Shown here: one piece after another, positions 1-6,791 of the stretch
Numbering within the stretch: position 1 is the first letter of the stretch
How the letters are laid out: each line of letters opens with the position of its first letter
Assembly: GCA_965368175.1 (NCBI GenBank)
Contig: CBDULX010000013.1
Location: 1 to 30,028, forward strand
Direction of reading: 5' to 3'
Length of the DNA: 30,028 bases
From: CBDULX01 sp965368175
Lineage (GTDB): Bacteria; Pseudomonadota; Gammaproteobacteria; SZUA-229
Position numbers and translations under genes: made by a program
The notes under the pieces: model-generated
The model's database searches: none
What the model saw: the letters and a program-made list of their open reading frames with translations, nothing else
Told to the model about the DNA's origin: nothing

Positions 1-145
1 GGGTTTGCGAATTATTGGCGATTTTTAATTCTGTGGTAATGCTGCTCATGCTCGATACACCTAACAGCGTCATCACCAGCAATACAACCAGGCCCACGAC
101 AAGTGCAGCACCGTTCTGATTATTTATAGCTGTAAGTTTCATCAT
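1..145 (-). CDS. pilX: PilX-like type IV pilus minor pilin, N-terminus only
   Basis: The gene runs off the left edge of the window, so only about 48 residues are visible. Read from the ATG at 145 it begins MMKLTAINNQNGAALVVG. The polar leader is followed by one long hydrophobic segment (VVGLVVLLVMTLLGVSSMS), then TTELKIANNSQ. An NQ-G-AAL(V/I)V start with a single helix and a following 'M-x-S-I-T-T-E-x-K-I-A-x-N' stretch is typical of PilX, a minor pilin that helps prime pilus assembly. It lies 7 nt after the pilW stop, and an AAAGG stretch precedes the paired ATGs, so it is the fourth gene of the fimT-pilV-pilW-pilX operon. The C-terminal globular part lies outside the window, so integrity cannot be judged. 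Confidence 0.8.
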   Translation of the reverse strand, partial: MMKLTAINNQNGAALVVGLVVLLVMTLLGVSSMSSITTELKIANNSQT

Positions 146-152
146 CACACCT

Positions 153-1115
153 TTAATATTTTGATTTAACAAGGTTGCGCATATCAACGACCGTGCTTAA
201 CATTACTTTTCTATATCCATCATTGTCAGTATAGGCGGCAGGACTACCGGCAATATTAAACGTCACATCGGTATCAAGATCAGGCGTTTTGTTTGTCGAC
301 TCCAGGACCACCCAGATTTGCGCAAATAAAGGAAAATTCTCAGCCAGCAGTGTCGTCTCAGGATTCACATACATGTCGATGTTAAAATCTTTAGTACTAC
401 CCACATCGATCCCAAACTGAATCTGCAGGTCGATTACACCCGGCAACAGCATGGTATCAACGACCACTGGACCCGTCGCAGCGCTAGTACCGGTTTGCAG
501 CGACACACGATGCAGGGATGGAATACCGTCACCGACAACATCAGTGTAACTACTAATATAATAGGCGCGAGCCACCACCTGGAAATCTAATGCGCTGGGA
601 CTTATGTCTGGGGATGTTGCACCAATGAAAAACTGACTCTGGTTAATATCCCCATTCAGGTATAAGGTTTTGGGAAATAGCGTGGTTACGGGTGTTCCGA
701 GGGTATAACGCATTTCAATGACATCACCCTTCGACCATAGAGGTGTGCAGGTAGCCTTGTACGGGCTATCATCATTAAATGCGCGAACTGGCTGTATACT
801 GATATCACTGGCCCAGCCAGTGGCACACTCACCATCGATACCGGTAATGGCTGAATTATTGAATACATTATCGTCCTTTAAAGACCTGCGACCAAATAAC
901 CCGGCCTGTCGTAAATCATAACTGATGGCATCCAGTGCAAAACGGGCATTATCCAGCAGGGCTATCTGATCCTGCACCTGCCTTTGAGTGGCTGAGCTAT
1001 TTACATAAACGGTAAACACCCCGGCCATCAAAAATAATCCAATCGCCACACTGATCATCAGCTCGATCAGACTGAAACCTGAATTGCCAGCTACTTTGAC
1101 CTGTTTTCTATTCAT
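153..1115 (-). CDS. pilW: PilW-family type IV pilus minor pilin
   Basis: A minor pilin of about 320 residues. It has a class III prepilin signal: a short basic leader (NRKQVKVAGNSG), cleavage expected after Gly, then mature FSLIELMISVAIGLFLMAG with the conserved Glu at mature position 5. PilW proteins are incorporated in small amounts at the pilus tip with PilV and PilX and are matured by PilD in the inner membrane. The rest is a soluble domain, including a T-x-W-x-(K)-G-D-V-I-E-M-R-Y stretch common in PilW. The start is ambiguous. A GTG at 1124 lies in frame 9 nt upstream; I prefer the ATG at 1115 because an AAGTG stretch sits about 7 nt ahead of it. It follows pilV after a gap of at most 13 nt and precedes pilX. 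Confidence 0.88.
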   Translation of the reverse strand: MNRKQVKVAGNSGFSLIELMISVAIGLFLMAGVFTVYVNSSATQRQVQDQIALLDNARFALDAISYDLRQAGLFGRRSLKDDNVFNNSAITGIDGECATGWASDISIQPVRAFNDDSPYKATCTPLWSKGDVIEMRYTLGTPVTTLFPKTLYLNGDINQSQFFIGATSPDISPSALDFQVVARAYYISSYTDVVGDGIPSLHRVSLQTGTSAATGPVVVDTMLLPGVIDLQIQFGIDVGSTKDFNIDMYVNPETTLLAENFPLFAQIWVVLESTNKTPDLDTDVTFNIAGSPAAYTDNDGYRKVMLSTVVDMRNLVKSKY

Positions 1116-1128
1116 AATAATCACTTGC

Positions 1129-1620
1129 TCAATAATTAGAATAAGATATTAGGGATGTTATCGAGTAGGAATATGGTTTTCCATGGTCATTCCATCCGAC
1201 AGAAACAGTAACGTAATTATTATTATTGACATCTACCGTAACTGTCCCACCCGGGGTTGCGTCTGGAAGCAAACCTTGCAAATCACGGTCCCACATAAAA
1301 AGATCATGCTGGGCCATCTCGGTCACGGTGCATACTTTAGTGCCGTTATTACAGCTCTTATCCGCTGCAGATGTAGCCTTAATAACATCAATATATGCAG
1401 TCAGAGTATCCTGATCGGTGGCCCGGATGCGCTCCATCATTTCCTGCACTTTAACGACCACGGCTGTACGCTGCATAGCCAGGCCACCGGACCTCAGGCC
1501 TTCTATCTGCATTCCGGCAACACCCAGCAGGCCTATGGTCAAAATAAACAAAGTCAATAATGACTCGATCAGGGTGAATCCCTGTTGTGTCCTATTGTTG
1601 TCAGGAATGCTTTTCATCAT
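1129..1620 (-). CDS. pilV: PilV-family type IV pilus minor pilin
   Basis: A 163-residue prepilin. The leader MMKSIPDNNRTQQG is followed by FTLIESLLTLFILTIGLLG, with Glu at mature position 5 and one hydrophobic helix. The 'ES-L-x-(T/V)-x-x-x-L-x-I-G-L-L-G-(V/L)-A-G-M-Q' pattern is the PilV signature, followed by the usual R-A-x-V-x-V-x-x-M-x-E-R-I-R-A region. It is a minor component of the type IV pilus, needed for assembly or adhesion in related bacteria. An AGGT motif about 7 nt upstream of the double ATG supports this start. It sits 22 nt after fimT and just ahead of pilW, the standard order of the gammaproteobacterial minor-pilin operon. Confidence 0.88.
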   Translation of the reverse strand: MMKSIPDNNRTQQGFTLIESLLTLFILTIGLLGVAGMQIEGLRSGGLAMQRTAVVVKVQEMMERIRATDQDTLTAYIDVIKATSAADKSCNNGTKVCTVTEMAQHDLFMWDRDLQGLLPDATPGGTVTVDVNNNNYVTVSVGWNDHGKPYSYSITSLISYSNY

Positions 1621-1642
1621 GCTTTATACCTATGTATAACCA

Positions 1643-2245
1643 CTATGGACATCCAATTTTTGATACGAGATTAGAAGATCTTGCTCGTCCCGAGGCACTC
1701 AGTTCAACAATTCTGGCCACTGAATTTCCAGCGCCATCTGCAGTATTATTGCGGTCGTCACAAATTTCAAAATTACCTTGTTGACTCGTACCATTTATTC
1801 GAACCGGTTCGCCACGAGAATTAAAACGCACATAATGCACATCATTAATTGAGGTGTCGTTATTTCGAATTCTGAAGTTATTACCTGCAGCTACCGAGCC
1901 ATCCCACACTTTTAATAAAGTATCCGTATTTTGAAAAATACAATCGCCTGTAGCATCGGCAAACGCCATCCACCCGGTTTCCCAATTATCGTTATCCGTT
2001 TTACAGACAGGTAAAGTGACATTCATATTAGCGCTTGGGCAAACACAGCCAAAAGCCGAATTCTTTATTGCAGCGCTGCGTGCAACATAAAATGCTGACA
2101 CCAGCTCATTTGTAGCCAGTTTAATTTTGCTGTTCTTGATATAAATTTGCATTGATGGCACTGCAATTCCCATCACTATCCCAATCAACGCGACAGCAAT
2201 CATCAGTTCGATTAATGTAAAACCAGGATATTTTTTCATAACCAT
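1643..2245 (-). CDS. fimT: GspH/FimT-family pseudopilin
   Basis: A 200-residue prepilin with a very short leader (MVMKKYPG). Mature FTLIELMIAVALIGIVMGIAVPSM follows, with Glu at mature position 5. The sequence after the helix (N-E-L-V-S-A-F-Y-V-A-R-S-A-A-I-K) is typical of the GspH/FimT/FimU family. The closing part, with an 'R-x-V-E-L-S-A-S-G-R-A-R' stretch near the C-terminus, is also typical. It is the first gene of the operon, and an AGAGAG stretch 7 nt upstream supports the ATG at 2245. The 209-bp gap upstream (2246-2454) contains a 7-bp inverted repeat (2285-2291 with 2316-2322) and AT-rich sequence, but no promoter I would defend. FimT and FimU cannot be told apart by sequence alone. 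Confidence 0.85.
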   Translation of the reverse strand: MVMKKYPGFTLIELMIAVALIGIVMGIAVPSMQIYIKNSKIKLATNELVSAFYVARSAAIKNSAFGCVCPSANMNVTLPVCKTDNDNWETGWMAFADATGDCIFQNTDTLLKVWDGSVAAGNNFRIRNNDTSINDVHYVRFNSRGEPVRINGTSQQGNFEICDDRNNTADGAGNSVARIVELSASGRARSSNLVSKIGCP

Positions 2246-2454
2246 AGTAAAGCTCTCTAAACCTTAAATGTCATGTCGTTAAAGATAGGCTGATTTGTAT
2301 CTCTGACAGACGGTAAGCCTATTTGATTACGCCGTTAAATTAATCAGAAATAACTATCTTACTGAAATAAGCAGTGACAGCCAGATAATTTAGCAAATAC
2401 TGAACAGCGGTATATTTTGAGCGATAAAGTGTAGAAAATACCAGGCATTACAGA

Positions 2455-3546
2455 TCAGTGTGACTCAGAAAATCCATAGGGCACGGCATCGAAATCAGTA
2501 GCAGTACCGAGCACCAGCTTACTCATCAGGCGTGCACTGGCGGCACCCAGAATGACCCCATTCCTGAAATGGCCACTATTAATATAAAGACCCTGTATTT
2601 CCGGATGCATGCACACATAGGGAATGCCTGTCGCCGATCCCGGACGCAAGCCCGCCCAGTGATGTACAATTTCGAGATCCGCCAGCGCTGGCATTAGATC
2701 ACAGGCGGCCTGTTGTAATTCTTTTTTTGCCGATGATGTGGTCTGTTTTTCAAAGCCGGTATATTCCAGTGTGCTGCCGGCCAGTATATGGCCATCACGT
2801 CGTGGAATCAGGTATCGTCCACCCGACAGCACCATGGTTTTCAACAAATCAGGCTCACCTTTAAACAGGATCATCTGCCCTTTGACTGGTTCAACCTGAG
2901 GCGCTGCAGCATAGGCCTGTATAATTCCACCACTCCAGGCACCACCGGCCACCACCACAGCAGGTGCGGTGTACTGTTTTCCGCCCGCCATGACACCCGT
3001 TATTTTTTTGTTTTTAATTAACAGCTGATCGACCGATGTGTTTTCCAGTATCGGGATGTCCCTGTGTTCCAGGCTTCCTTTTAATGCTTTAATCATTCTC
3101 GGATTGCGCAACTGTGCGATCTCCGGCAGCCACAGAGCCTGATCAAACCGATTATTCAGCTCGGGCTCACAATGGTTCACGGCAGGTTTTGACTGCAGCG
3201 TATCCAGTCGCATGTGCCAGCTGTCTGCCCAGAGCTGTGCCGACTTAACTTCATCCATATCAAGAATCAGCATCCCGGAGACCGTATATTCTGGATCAAC
3301 ACCGCTTTCGGCAAACAGCTGTTGTGCGAGTTCGGGATAGATTTGCTGGCTGAGTTTGGCCAGTTGATTGACCGCATCCGGATAACGCCAGGGATAGAGT
3401 GGTGAGAGTATTCCGCCACCGGCCCAGGTGGATTCTCCGCCACACTGACCACGCTCTATAATCACGACATCAGCACCTGCATCCTGCAGTTCATAGGCAG
3501 TGAGCATACCAATCAGTCCACCACCCACTATCAGGCAATCGGTCAT
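2455..3546 (-). CDS. thiO: FAD-dependent glycine oxidase ThiO
   Basis: A 363-residue member of the D-amino-acid oxidase family. The N-terminus carries the FAD-binding Rossmann motif GGGLIG (residues 8-13) and ends the first beta-alpha-beta unit with I-I-E-R-G. Next comes E-S-T-W-A-G-G-G-I-L, a stretch typical of ThiO. The C-terminal G-L-R-P-G-(S/T)-x-x-G-x-P and S-G-H-x-R-N-G-V-I-L-G-A blocks are the family's flavin-contact regions. ThiO oxidises glycine to an imine (dehydroglycine) that ThiG condenses with deoxyxylulose phosphate and thiocarboxylated ThiS to make the thiamine thiazole ring. thiS and thiG lie about 1.3 kb away on the other strand. An AGGTG motif 5 nt before the ATG supports the start. 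A hairpin terminator just upstream suggests it has its own short promoter region or depends on readthrough. Confidence 0.88.
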   Translation of the reverse strand: MTDCLIVGGGLIGMLTAYELQDAGADVVIIERGQCGGESTWAGGGILSPLYPWRYPDAVNQLAKLSQQIYPELAQQLFAESGVDPEYTVSGMLILDMDEVKSAQLWADSWHMRLDTLQSKPAVNHCEPELNNRFDQALWLPEIAQLRNPRMIKALKGSLEHRDIPILENTSVDQLLIKNKKITGVMAGGKQYTAPAVVVAGGAWSGGIIQAYAAAPQVEPVKGQMILFKGEPDLLKTMVLSGGRYLIPRRDGHILAGSTLEYTGFEKQTTSSAKKELQQAACDLMPALADLEIVHHWAGLRPGSATGIPYVCMHPEIQGLYINSGHFRNGVILGAASARLMSKLVLGTATDFDAVPYGFSESH

Positions 3547-3571
3547 TTGAACACCTGGAATGGTTAAACGA

Positions 3572-3603
3572 GGAAATAAACAGGGCGGACAGATGCCGCC
3601 CTG
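3572..3603 (-). terminator. Rho-independent terminator after the exported protein gene
   Basis: A perfect 8-bp GC-rich stem (CAGGGCGG at 3581-3588 with CCGCCCTG at 3596-3603) encloses a 7-nt loop. On the minus strand it is followed by TTTATTTCC. It starts 16 nt past the stop codon of the 3619-4584 gene and ends about 25 nt before thiO, so it should separate the two transcripts. The T-tract is interrupted, so termination may be partial. Confidence 0.65.
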
Positions 3604-3618
3604 CCTGGAGGTATTAGA

Positions 3619-4584
3619 TTAATTTGAGCAGGCATCCTGTACGCCCGCCGGCGCGAATTTGACATATTTCTGGCAATAACATGGGCTTACGCCTTTAGCC
3701 CAGTGAGTCTGGCAACGAGTAATCCACCGCTCGGCCTGCTTCTTCTCAAACTCCAGCTCTTCCTGACTGGTAAGTTCAGAATGTTTTGGTGCATTTTCCA
3801 GCTCGCGCTGCCTGGCGAGTGCGGCCTGTTGCTGCTGGCGTTTTTTGGCCACCATCTGGTCTATCGACTTGCTGGCAGCTGCTTTCTTACCCGCATTATC
3901 ACAGGGATAAGCGATACTTTTCACAGAAGATTTAAATTCAGCAGGAGGATGTTCGTAGCAGGTGCGTTGTTTTACTGCCACCGGCTTTACTGCCTGAGCT
4001 TTTTTAGCCACCACGGGTGTTGTTACCTGCTTCATGAGCGTGGCAAAACCCTGCATGCCATAAATCAGGTGCACAGTACTGCCAAAAGGCTCAATTTCAA
4101 AACTGATGGTTTTTGCCGAAGCCAGCTGGCGGAGCGTTTTGTCGTCCAGGTTGATAATAAAATCATCTCCGGTATTCACACAGGTATTGCCGGATACCCT
4201 GGCCCCCTTTTTAATACTGCTCGATCCACCATCCTGATTAACCAGACACCATTTAAATCGAGCCAGGGTATTGCCATCGACAGCAACATCAATGACGCTC
4301 ATATAATCCAGCTGGCGGGTGTTCTTTAGTTCGCCACTGGGGTCATTTTTACCCAGATGCAGTCTCATTTGCTGACTGTTGACCGTTAGATGATAATAAA
4401 AAGTATCCCCAGACTCCTTAATGCCACCTGCCTTGATGACCGTAGAATTCTTTTTATACCAGTTGAAATCATCCATAAATTCATGGATTTTATCTTTTTT
4501 AAACGGATCTTTCCCGGCCGAAACAGCCAGGCTCGTGGCAGTCAACGCAACGGCGGCTGCATAAATCACCCAATTCCTAAACAT
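3619..4584 (-). CDS. Exported Cys-rich protein of unknown function
   Basis: I do not recognise this 321-residue protein. It begins with a clear Sec signal peptide (basic start, hydrophobic core, likely cut after VSA near residue 23), so the mature part should be periplasmic or outer-surface. Residues 24-190 look like a beta-rich domain. A linker rich in Lys, Ala and Val follows. Residues about 235-285 are rich in Gln, Glu, Lys and Arg and are probably helical or coiled-coil. The last 35 residues form a compact Cys module with C291, C302, C304 and C319 in the pattern C-x10-C-x-C-x14-C; two disulfides or a metal site are possible. An AAGAGG motif 6 nt ahead of the ATG supports the start. It is transcribed divergently from thiS and ends at a terminator. 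No link to thiamine synthesis is visible. Confidence 0.7.
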   Translation of the reverse strand: MFRNWVIYAAAVALTATSLAVSAGKDPFKKDKIHEFMDDFNWYKKNSTVIKAGGIKESGDTFYYHLTVNSQQMRLHLGKNDPSGELKNTRQLDYMSVIDVAVDGNTLARFKWCLVNQDGGSSSIKKGARVSGNTCVNTGDDFIINLDDKTLRQLASAKTISFEIEPFGSTVHLIYGMQGFATLMKQVTTPVVAKKAQAVKPVAVKQRTCYEHPPAEFKSSVKSIAYPCDNAGKKAAASKSIDQMVAKKRQQQQAALARQRELENAPKHSELTSQEELEFEKKQAERWITRCQTHWAKGVSPCYCQKYVKFAPAGVQDACSN

Positions 4585-4732
4585 AAATACCTCTTATTAC
4601 CGCTAATTTTATCCACAGCTTCATCCTGCTCGCTGTTACCATCATCTAAAATCAAAGTTTAGCAAATTATAATATAAAATGAATAGCTGATGCTTACAAA
4701 CCATCCATCGGCACTGAGAGCCTCTTGATCAG

Positions 4733-4746
4733 ATGATATAGATCAC
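4733..4746. promoter_or_regulatory. Possible FNR/CRP-type site upstream of thiS
   Basis: In the 232-bp divergent region the sequence ATGAT-ATAG-ATCAC matches 8 of the 10 defined positions of the FNR-like TTGAT-N4-ATCAA pattern. It is centred about 77 nt before the thiS ATG and about 155 nt before the divergent gene. Such short matches arise by chance in AT-rich DNA, so this is only a suggestion. Confidence 0.2.
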
Positions 4747-4816
4747 TTAATCTGGCCTGCCAACTGACATGTTAAATAATGTAGAATAGCAAACTTTCAA
4801 AAGAACTGTTCCAGAT

Positions 4817-5017
4817 ATGCAAATTACTCTTAACGGAAAGCCCATGGAATTAACGGCTGATTTCAGCCTGTCTCGACTGGTTGACAGCCTTCAGCTCACA
4901 GGCAAACGACTGGCGATTGAGGTCAATCATGAAATTATCCCCAGGAGCACACATAATGATTACACACTCAAAGATGGCGACCAGGTCGAAATCGTCCATG
5001 CCATTGGCGGTGGGTGA
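4817..5017 (+). CDS. thiS: Sulfur carrier protein ThiS
   Basis: A 66-residue ubiquitin-fold protein starting MQITLNGKP and ending HAIGGG. The terminal Gly-Gly is the site that is adenylated by ThiF and converted to a thiocarboxylate, which delivers sulfur to ThiG for thiazole formation. Length and the D-G-D-Q-V-E-I-V-x-A-I-G-G-G ending are typical of the family. No strong Shine-Dalgarno sequence is visible ahead of the ATG. It is followed by a long hairpin and then thiG. The partners ThiF and ThiH or ThiI are not in the window; with ThiO present, glycine is the likely imine source. Confidence 0.93.
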   Translation: MQITLNGKPMELTADFSLSRLVDSLQLTGKRLAIEVNHEIIPRSTHNDYTLKDGDQVEIVHAIGGG

Positions 5018-5018
5018 A

Positions 5019-5098
5019 TAGAGACCGAATGTCACTGGACATTCGGTCTCTACGAACGCCCGACAGGGATCTCGGGCCGGATCACAGCTTCATGGATG
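5019..5098 (+). repeat. Modular hairpin repeat between thiS and thiG
   Basis: A perfect 15-bp stem runs from 5019 to 5033 and from 5038 to 5052, with core GAGACCGAATGTC and tetraloop ACTG. It begins 1 nt past the thiS stop codon. A second hairpin follows (GCCCGA at 5058-5063 with TCGGGC at 5072-5077, loop CAGGGATC). Then comes the word TTCATGGATG at 5089-5098. No T-run follows either stem, so these are poor terminators. The same design, a GAG...CTC hairpin followed by TTCATGGATG, recurs at 25083-25131, so this looks like a REP-like dispersed element. In an mRNA it could also set the thiS:thiG ratio by blocking exonucleases. Confidence 0.7.
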
Positions 5099-5147
5099 AA
5101 TCCCCGAACCACCAGTCAGACATAGACATTGAAATAGATAAAATCAC

Positions 5148-5930
5148 ATGACCAACGACCCACTTATCATCGCAGGAAAATCCTATAACTCACGACTTCT
5201 GGTTGGTTCAGGTAAATACAAAGACCTGGAACAGACCCGACTGGCGACTGAAGCCAGCGGCGCAGAAATCATCACGGTAGCCATTCGTCGCACCAATATC
5301 GGGCAGAATCCGGGTGAACCCAGCCTGCTGGAAGTGCTACCCCCCGAAAAATACACCATCCTGCCCAATACCGCAGGCTGTTATACGGCTGAGGATGCTG
5401 TACGCACCTGTCGCATGGGTCGTGAATTACTGGACGGCCATGATTTAGTTAAGCTCGAAGTACTGGGCGACGAAAAAACCCTGTTTCCGGATATAGTCGC
5501 CACCCTGGAAGCGGCTAAATTGCTGGTAAAAGACGGCTTCAAGGTGATGGTTTACACCAATGACGACCCCATCATTGCCAAACGACTGGAAGAACTGGGC
5601 TGCGTGGCCGTTATGCCACTGGCCGCCCCCATCGGCTCCGGCCTGGGTATCCGAAACCCCTATAACATCCTGACCATCATCGAGAACGCCAGTGTCCCTA
5701 TTCTGGTCGATGCCGGAGTCGGCACGGCTTCCGATGCCGCCATCGCCATGGAACTGGGTTGTGACGGCATTTTGATGAATACAGCTATCGCCGCAGCTCA
5801 AAAACCGGTGCTCATGGCTTCGGCCATGAAAAAAGCGGTTGAGGCCGGCCGAGAAGCATTCCTCGCCGGTCGTATGCCGCGCAAACGATTTGCCTCCGCA
5901 TCATCGCCTATCGATGGCACGTTTTTCTAA
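5148..5930 (+). CDS. thiG: Thiazole synthase ThiG
   Basis: A 260-residue TIM-barrel enzyme that builds thiazole phosphate from 1-deoxyxylulose 5-phosphate, dehydroglycine and ThiS thiocarboxylate. Visible signatures are S-R-L-L-V-G-S-G-K-Y (15-24), A-I-R-R-T-N (45-50), L-P-N-T-A-G-C (72-78) and the V-K-L-E-V segment with K102 as the expected Schiff-base lysine. Further on are the phosphate-binding P-L-A-A-P-I-G-S-G-x-G and V-D-A-G-V-G stretches. Length matches the family. It lies 130 nt downstream of thiS, with the hairpin repeat between them, and upstream of trmB, a thiS-thiG-trmB order known from other gammaproteobacteria. No clear ribosome-binding site precedes the ATG. Confidence 0.95.
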   Translation: MTNDPLIIAGKSYNSRLLVGSGKYKDLEQTRLATEASGAEIITVAIRRTNIGQNPGEPSLLEVLPPEKYTILPNTAGCYTAEDAVRTCRMGRELLDGHDLVKLEVLGDEKTLFPDIVATLEAAKLLVKDGFKVMVYTNDDPIIAKRLEELGCVAVMPLAAPIGSGLGIRNPYNILTIIENASVPILVDAGVGTASDAAIAMELGCDGILMNTAIAAAQKPVLMASAMKKAVEAGREAFLAGRMPRKRFASASSPIDGTFF

Positions 5931-5934
5931 CTAA

Positions 5935-6014
5935 TTGCCGCAGAGTTCACAGAGGAAGCATGTATTAAATATGACATACACATCATCTCTGTGAACTCTG
6001 TGACTCTGCGGCAT
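5935..6014. repeat. Long inverted repeat between thiG and trmB
   Basis: CAGAGTTCACAGAG (5941-5954) pairs perfectly with CTCTGTGAACTCTG (5987-6000). The outer part of the left arm, GCCGCAGAG (5937-5945), is repeated as CTCTGCGGC at 6004-6012, so the right arm carries one extra CTCTG unit. The element fills nearly all of the 96-bp gap. No T-run follows. It has the look of the widespread 'CTCTGCGG' type of intergenic palindromic repeat (a comparison from memory, not a search). Confidence 0.65.
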
Positions 6015-6026
6015 AAGTTTTAGTCC

Positions 6027-6713
6027 ATGCAAAACAAACACATCAGAACCATCCGCAGCTTCGTTAAGCGTGAAGGCCGTTTAACGGCAGGCCAGCAAAA
6101 AGCCCTGGATACCCTGTGGCCGCAGTTTGGCATCGAGTATTCGGAACAGTTGCTCGACCTGGACCAGGTATTTGGTCGGCAAGCGCCGCGCATACTCGAA
6201 ATTGGTTTCGGTAATGGTGATTCTTTATGGCAGATGGCACAGGCAAACCCTGACAGGAATTACCTGGGTATTGAAGTTCATCGTCCCGGTGTAGGGCACC
6301 TGTTACATTTAATCGAAACATCCGGCATGACTAACATGCGTATCAGCAATCACGACGCTGTCGAAGTGCTTAAAAACCAGATACCCGATATCAGCCTGGA
6401 TCGTCTGCAACTGTTTTTTCCCGACCCCTGGCACAAGAAAAAGCATCACAAGCGCCGTATCCTGCAAGCCGATTTTGCCACCCTGGTGGCGAATAAACTA
6501 AAACCCGGCGGCATTTTTCATCTCGCCACTGACTGGGAGCATTATGCCGACCACATGCTCAGGGTTCTCAGTCAGTGCGACCAGTTTGAAAATTTATCCG
6601 CAAAGAATACCTTTGTAGAAAGACCGGACGAACGCCCACTCACCAAGTTTGAACAACGCGGTCAACGCTTAGGCCACGGTGTCTGGGATCTGCTGTTTAA
6701 AAAACAGTTATAA
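6027..6713 (+). CDS. trmB: tRNA (guanine-N7-)-methyltransferase TrmB
   Basis: A 228-residue SAM-dependent enzyme that methylates N7 of guanosine 46 in the tRNA variable loop. The N-terminus I-R-S-F-V-K-R-E-G-R-L-T is the conserved lead-in. The SAM motif is E-I-G-F-G-N-G-D (58-65), followed by N-Y-L-G-I-E-V-H. The hallmark F-P-D-P-W-H-K-K-K-H-H-K-R-R (131-144) and the late T-K-F-E-Q-R-G stretch, which contacts SAM and tRNA, are both intact. It follows thiG after a palindromic repeat and has little ribosome-binding sequence ahead of the ATG. It converges with the sulP gene. Confidence 0.95.
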   Translation: MQNKHIRTIRSFVKREGRLTAGQQKALDTLWPQFGIEYSEQLLDLDQVFGRQAPRILEIGFGNGDSLWQMAQANPDRNYLGIEVHRPGVGHLLHLIETSGMTNMRISNHDAVEVLKNQIPDISLDRLQLFFPDPWHKKKHHKRRILQADFATLVANKLKPGGIFHLATDWEHYADHMLRVLSQCDQFENLSAKNTFVERPDERPLTKFEQRGQRLGHGVWDLLFKKQL

Positions 6714-6787
6714 GTTGCAAGTTACAAGTTACAAATCAACACTATAAAACCCTAAAGCTTTTGACTTCAACTTGTAACTTACAACTT
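6712..6787. repeat. Long inverted repeat between convergent trmB and sulP
   Basis: AAGTTGCAAGTTACAAGTT (6712-6730) pairs with AACTTGTAACTTACAACTT (6769-6787) at 18 of 19 positions, with a 38-nt AT-rich loop. It starts inside the trmB stop codon and ends 4 nt before the sulP stop. In this convergent gap it could stop or stabilise transcripts from either side. No uridine tract marks it as an ordinary terminator. Confidence 0.65.
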
Positions 6788-6791
6788 CAAT

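Noticed and set aside
2246..2454. Sigma-54 promoter ahead of the pilin operon (minus strand TGGCTGTCACTGCTT)
   Set aside because: The GG and GC elements are 8 nt apart instead of the required 10, so it does not fit the -24/-12 pattern.
4710..4816. TPP (thi-box) riboswitch ahead of thiS, suggested by CTGAGAG near 4714
   Set aside because: The rest of the conserved thi-box, especially the GGATAATGCCAGCG-like part, is missing, and there is no matching stem set.
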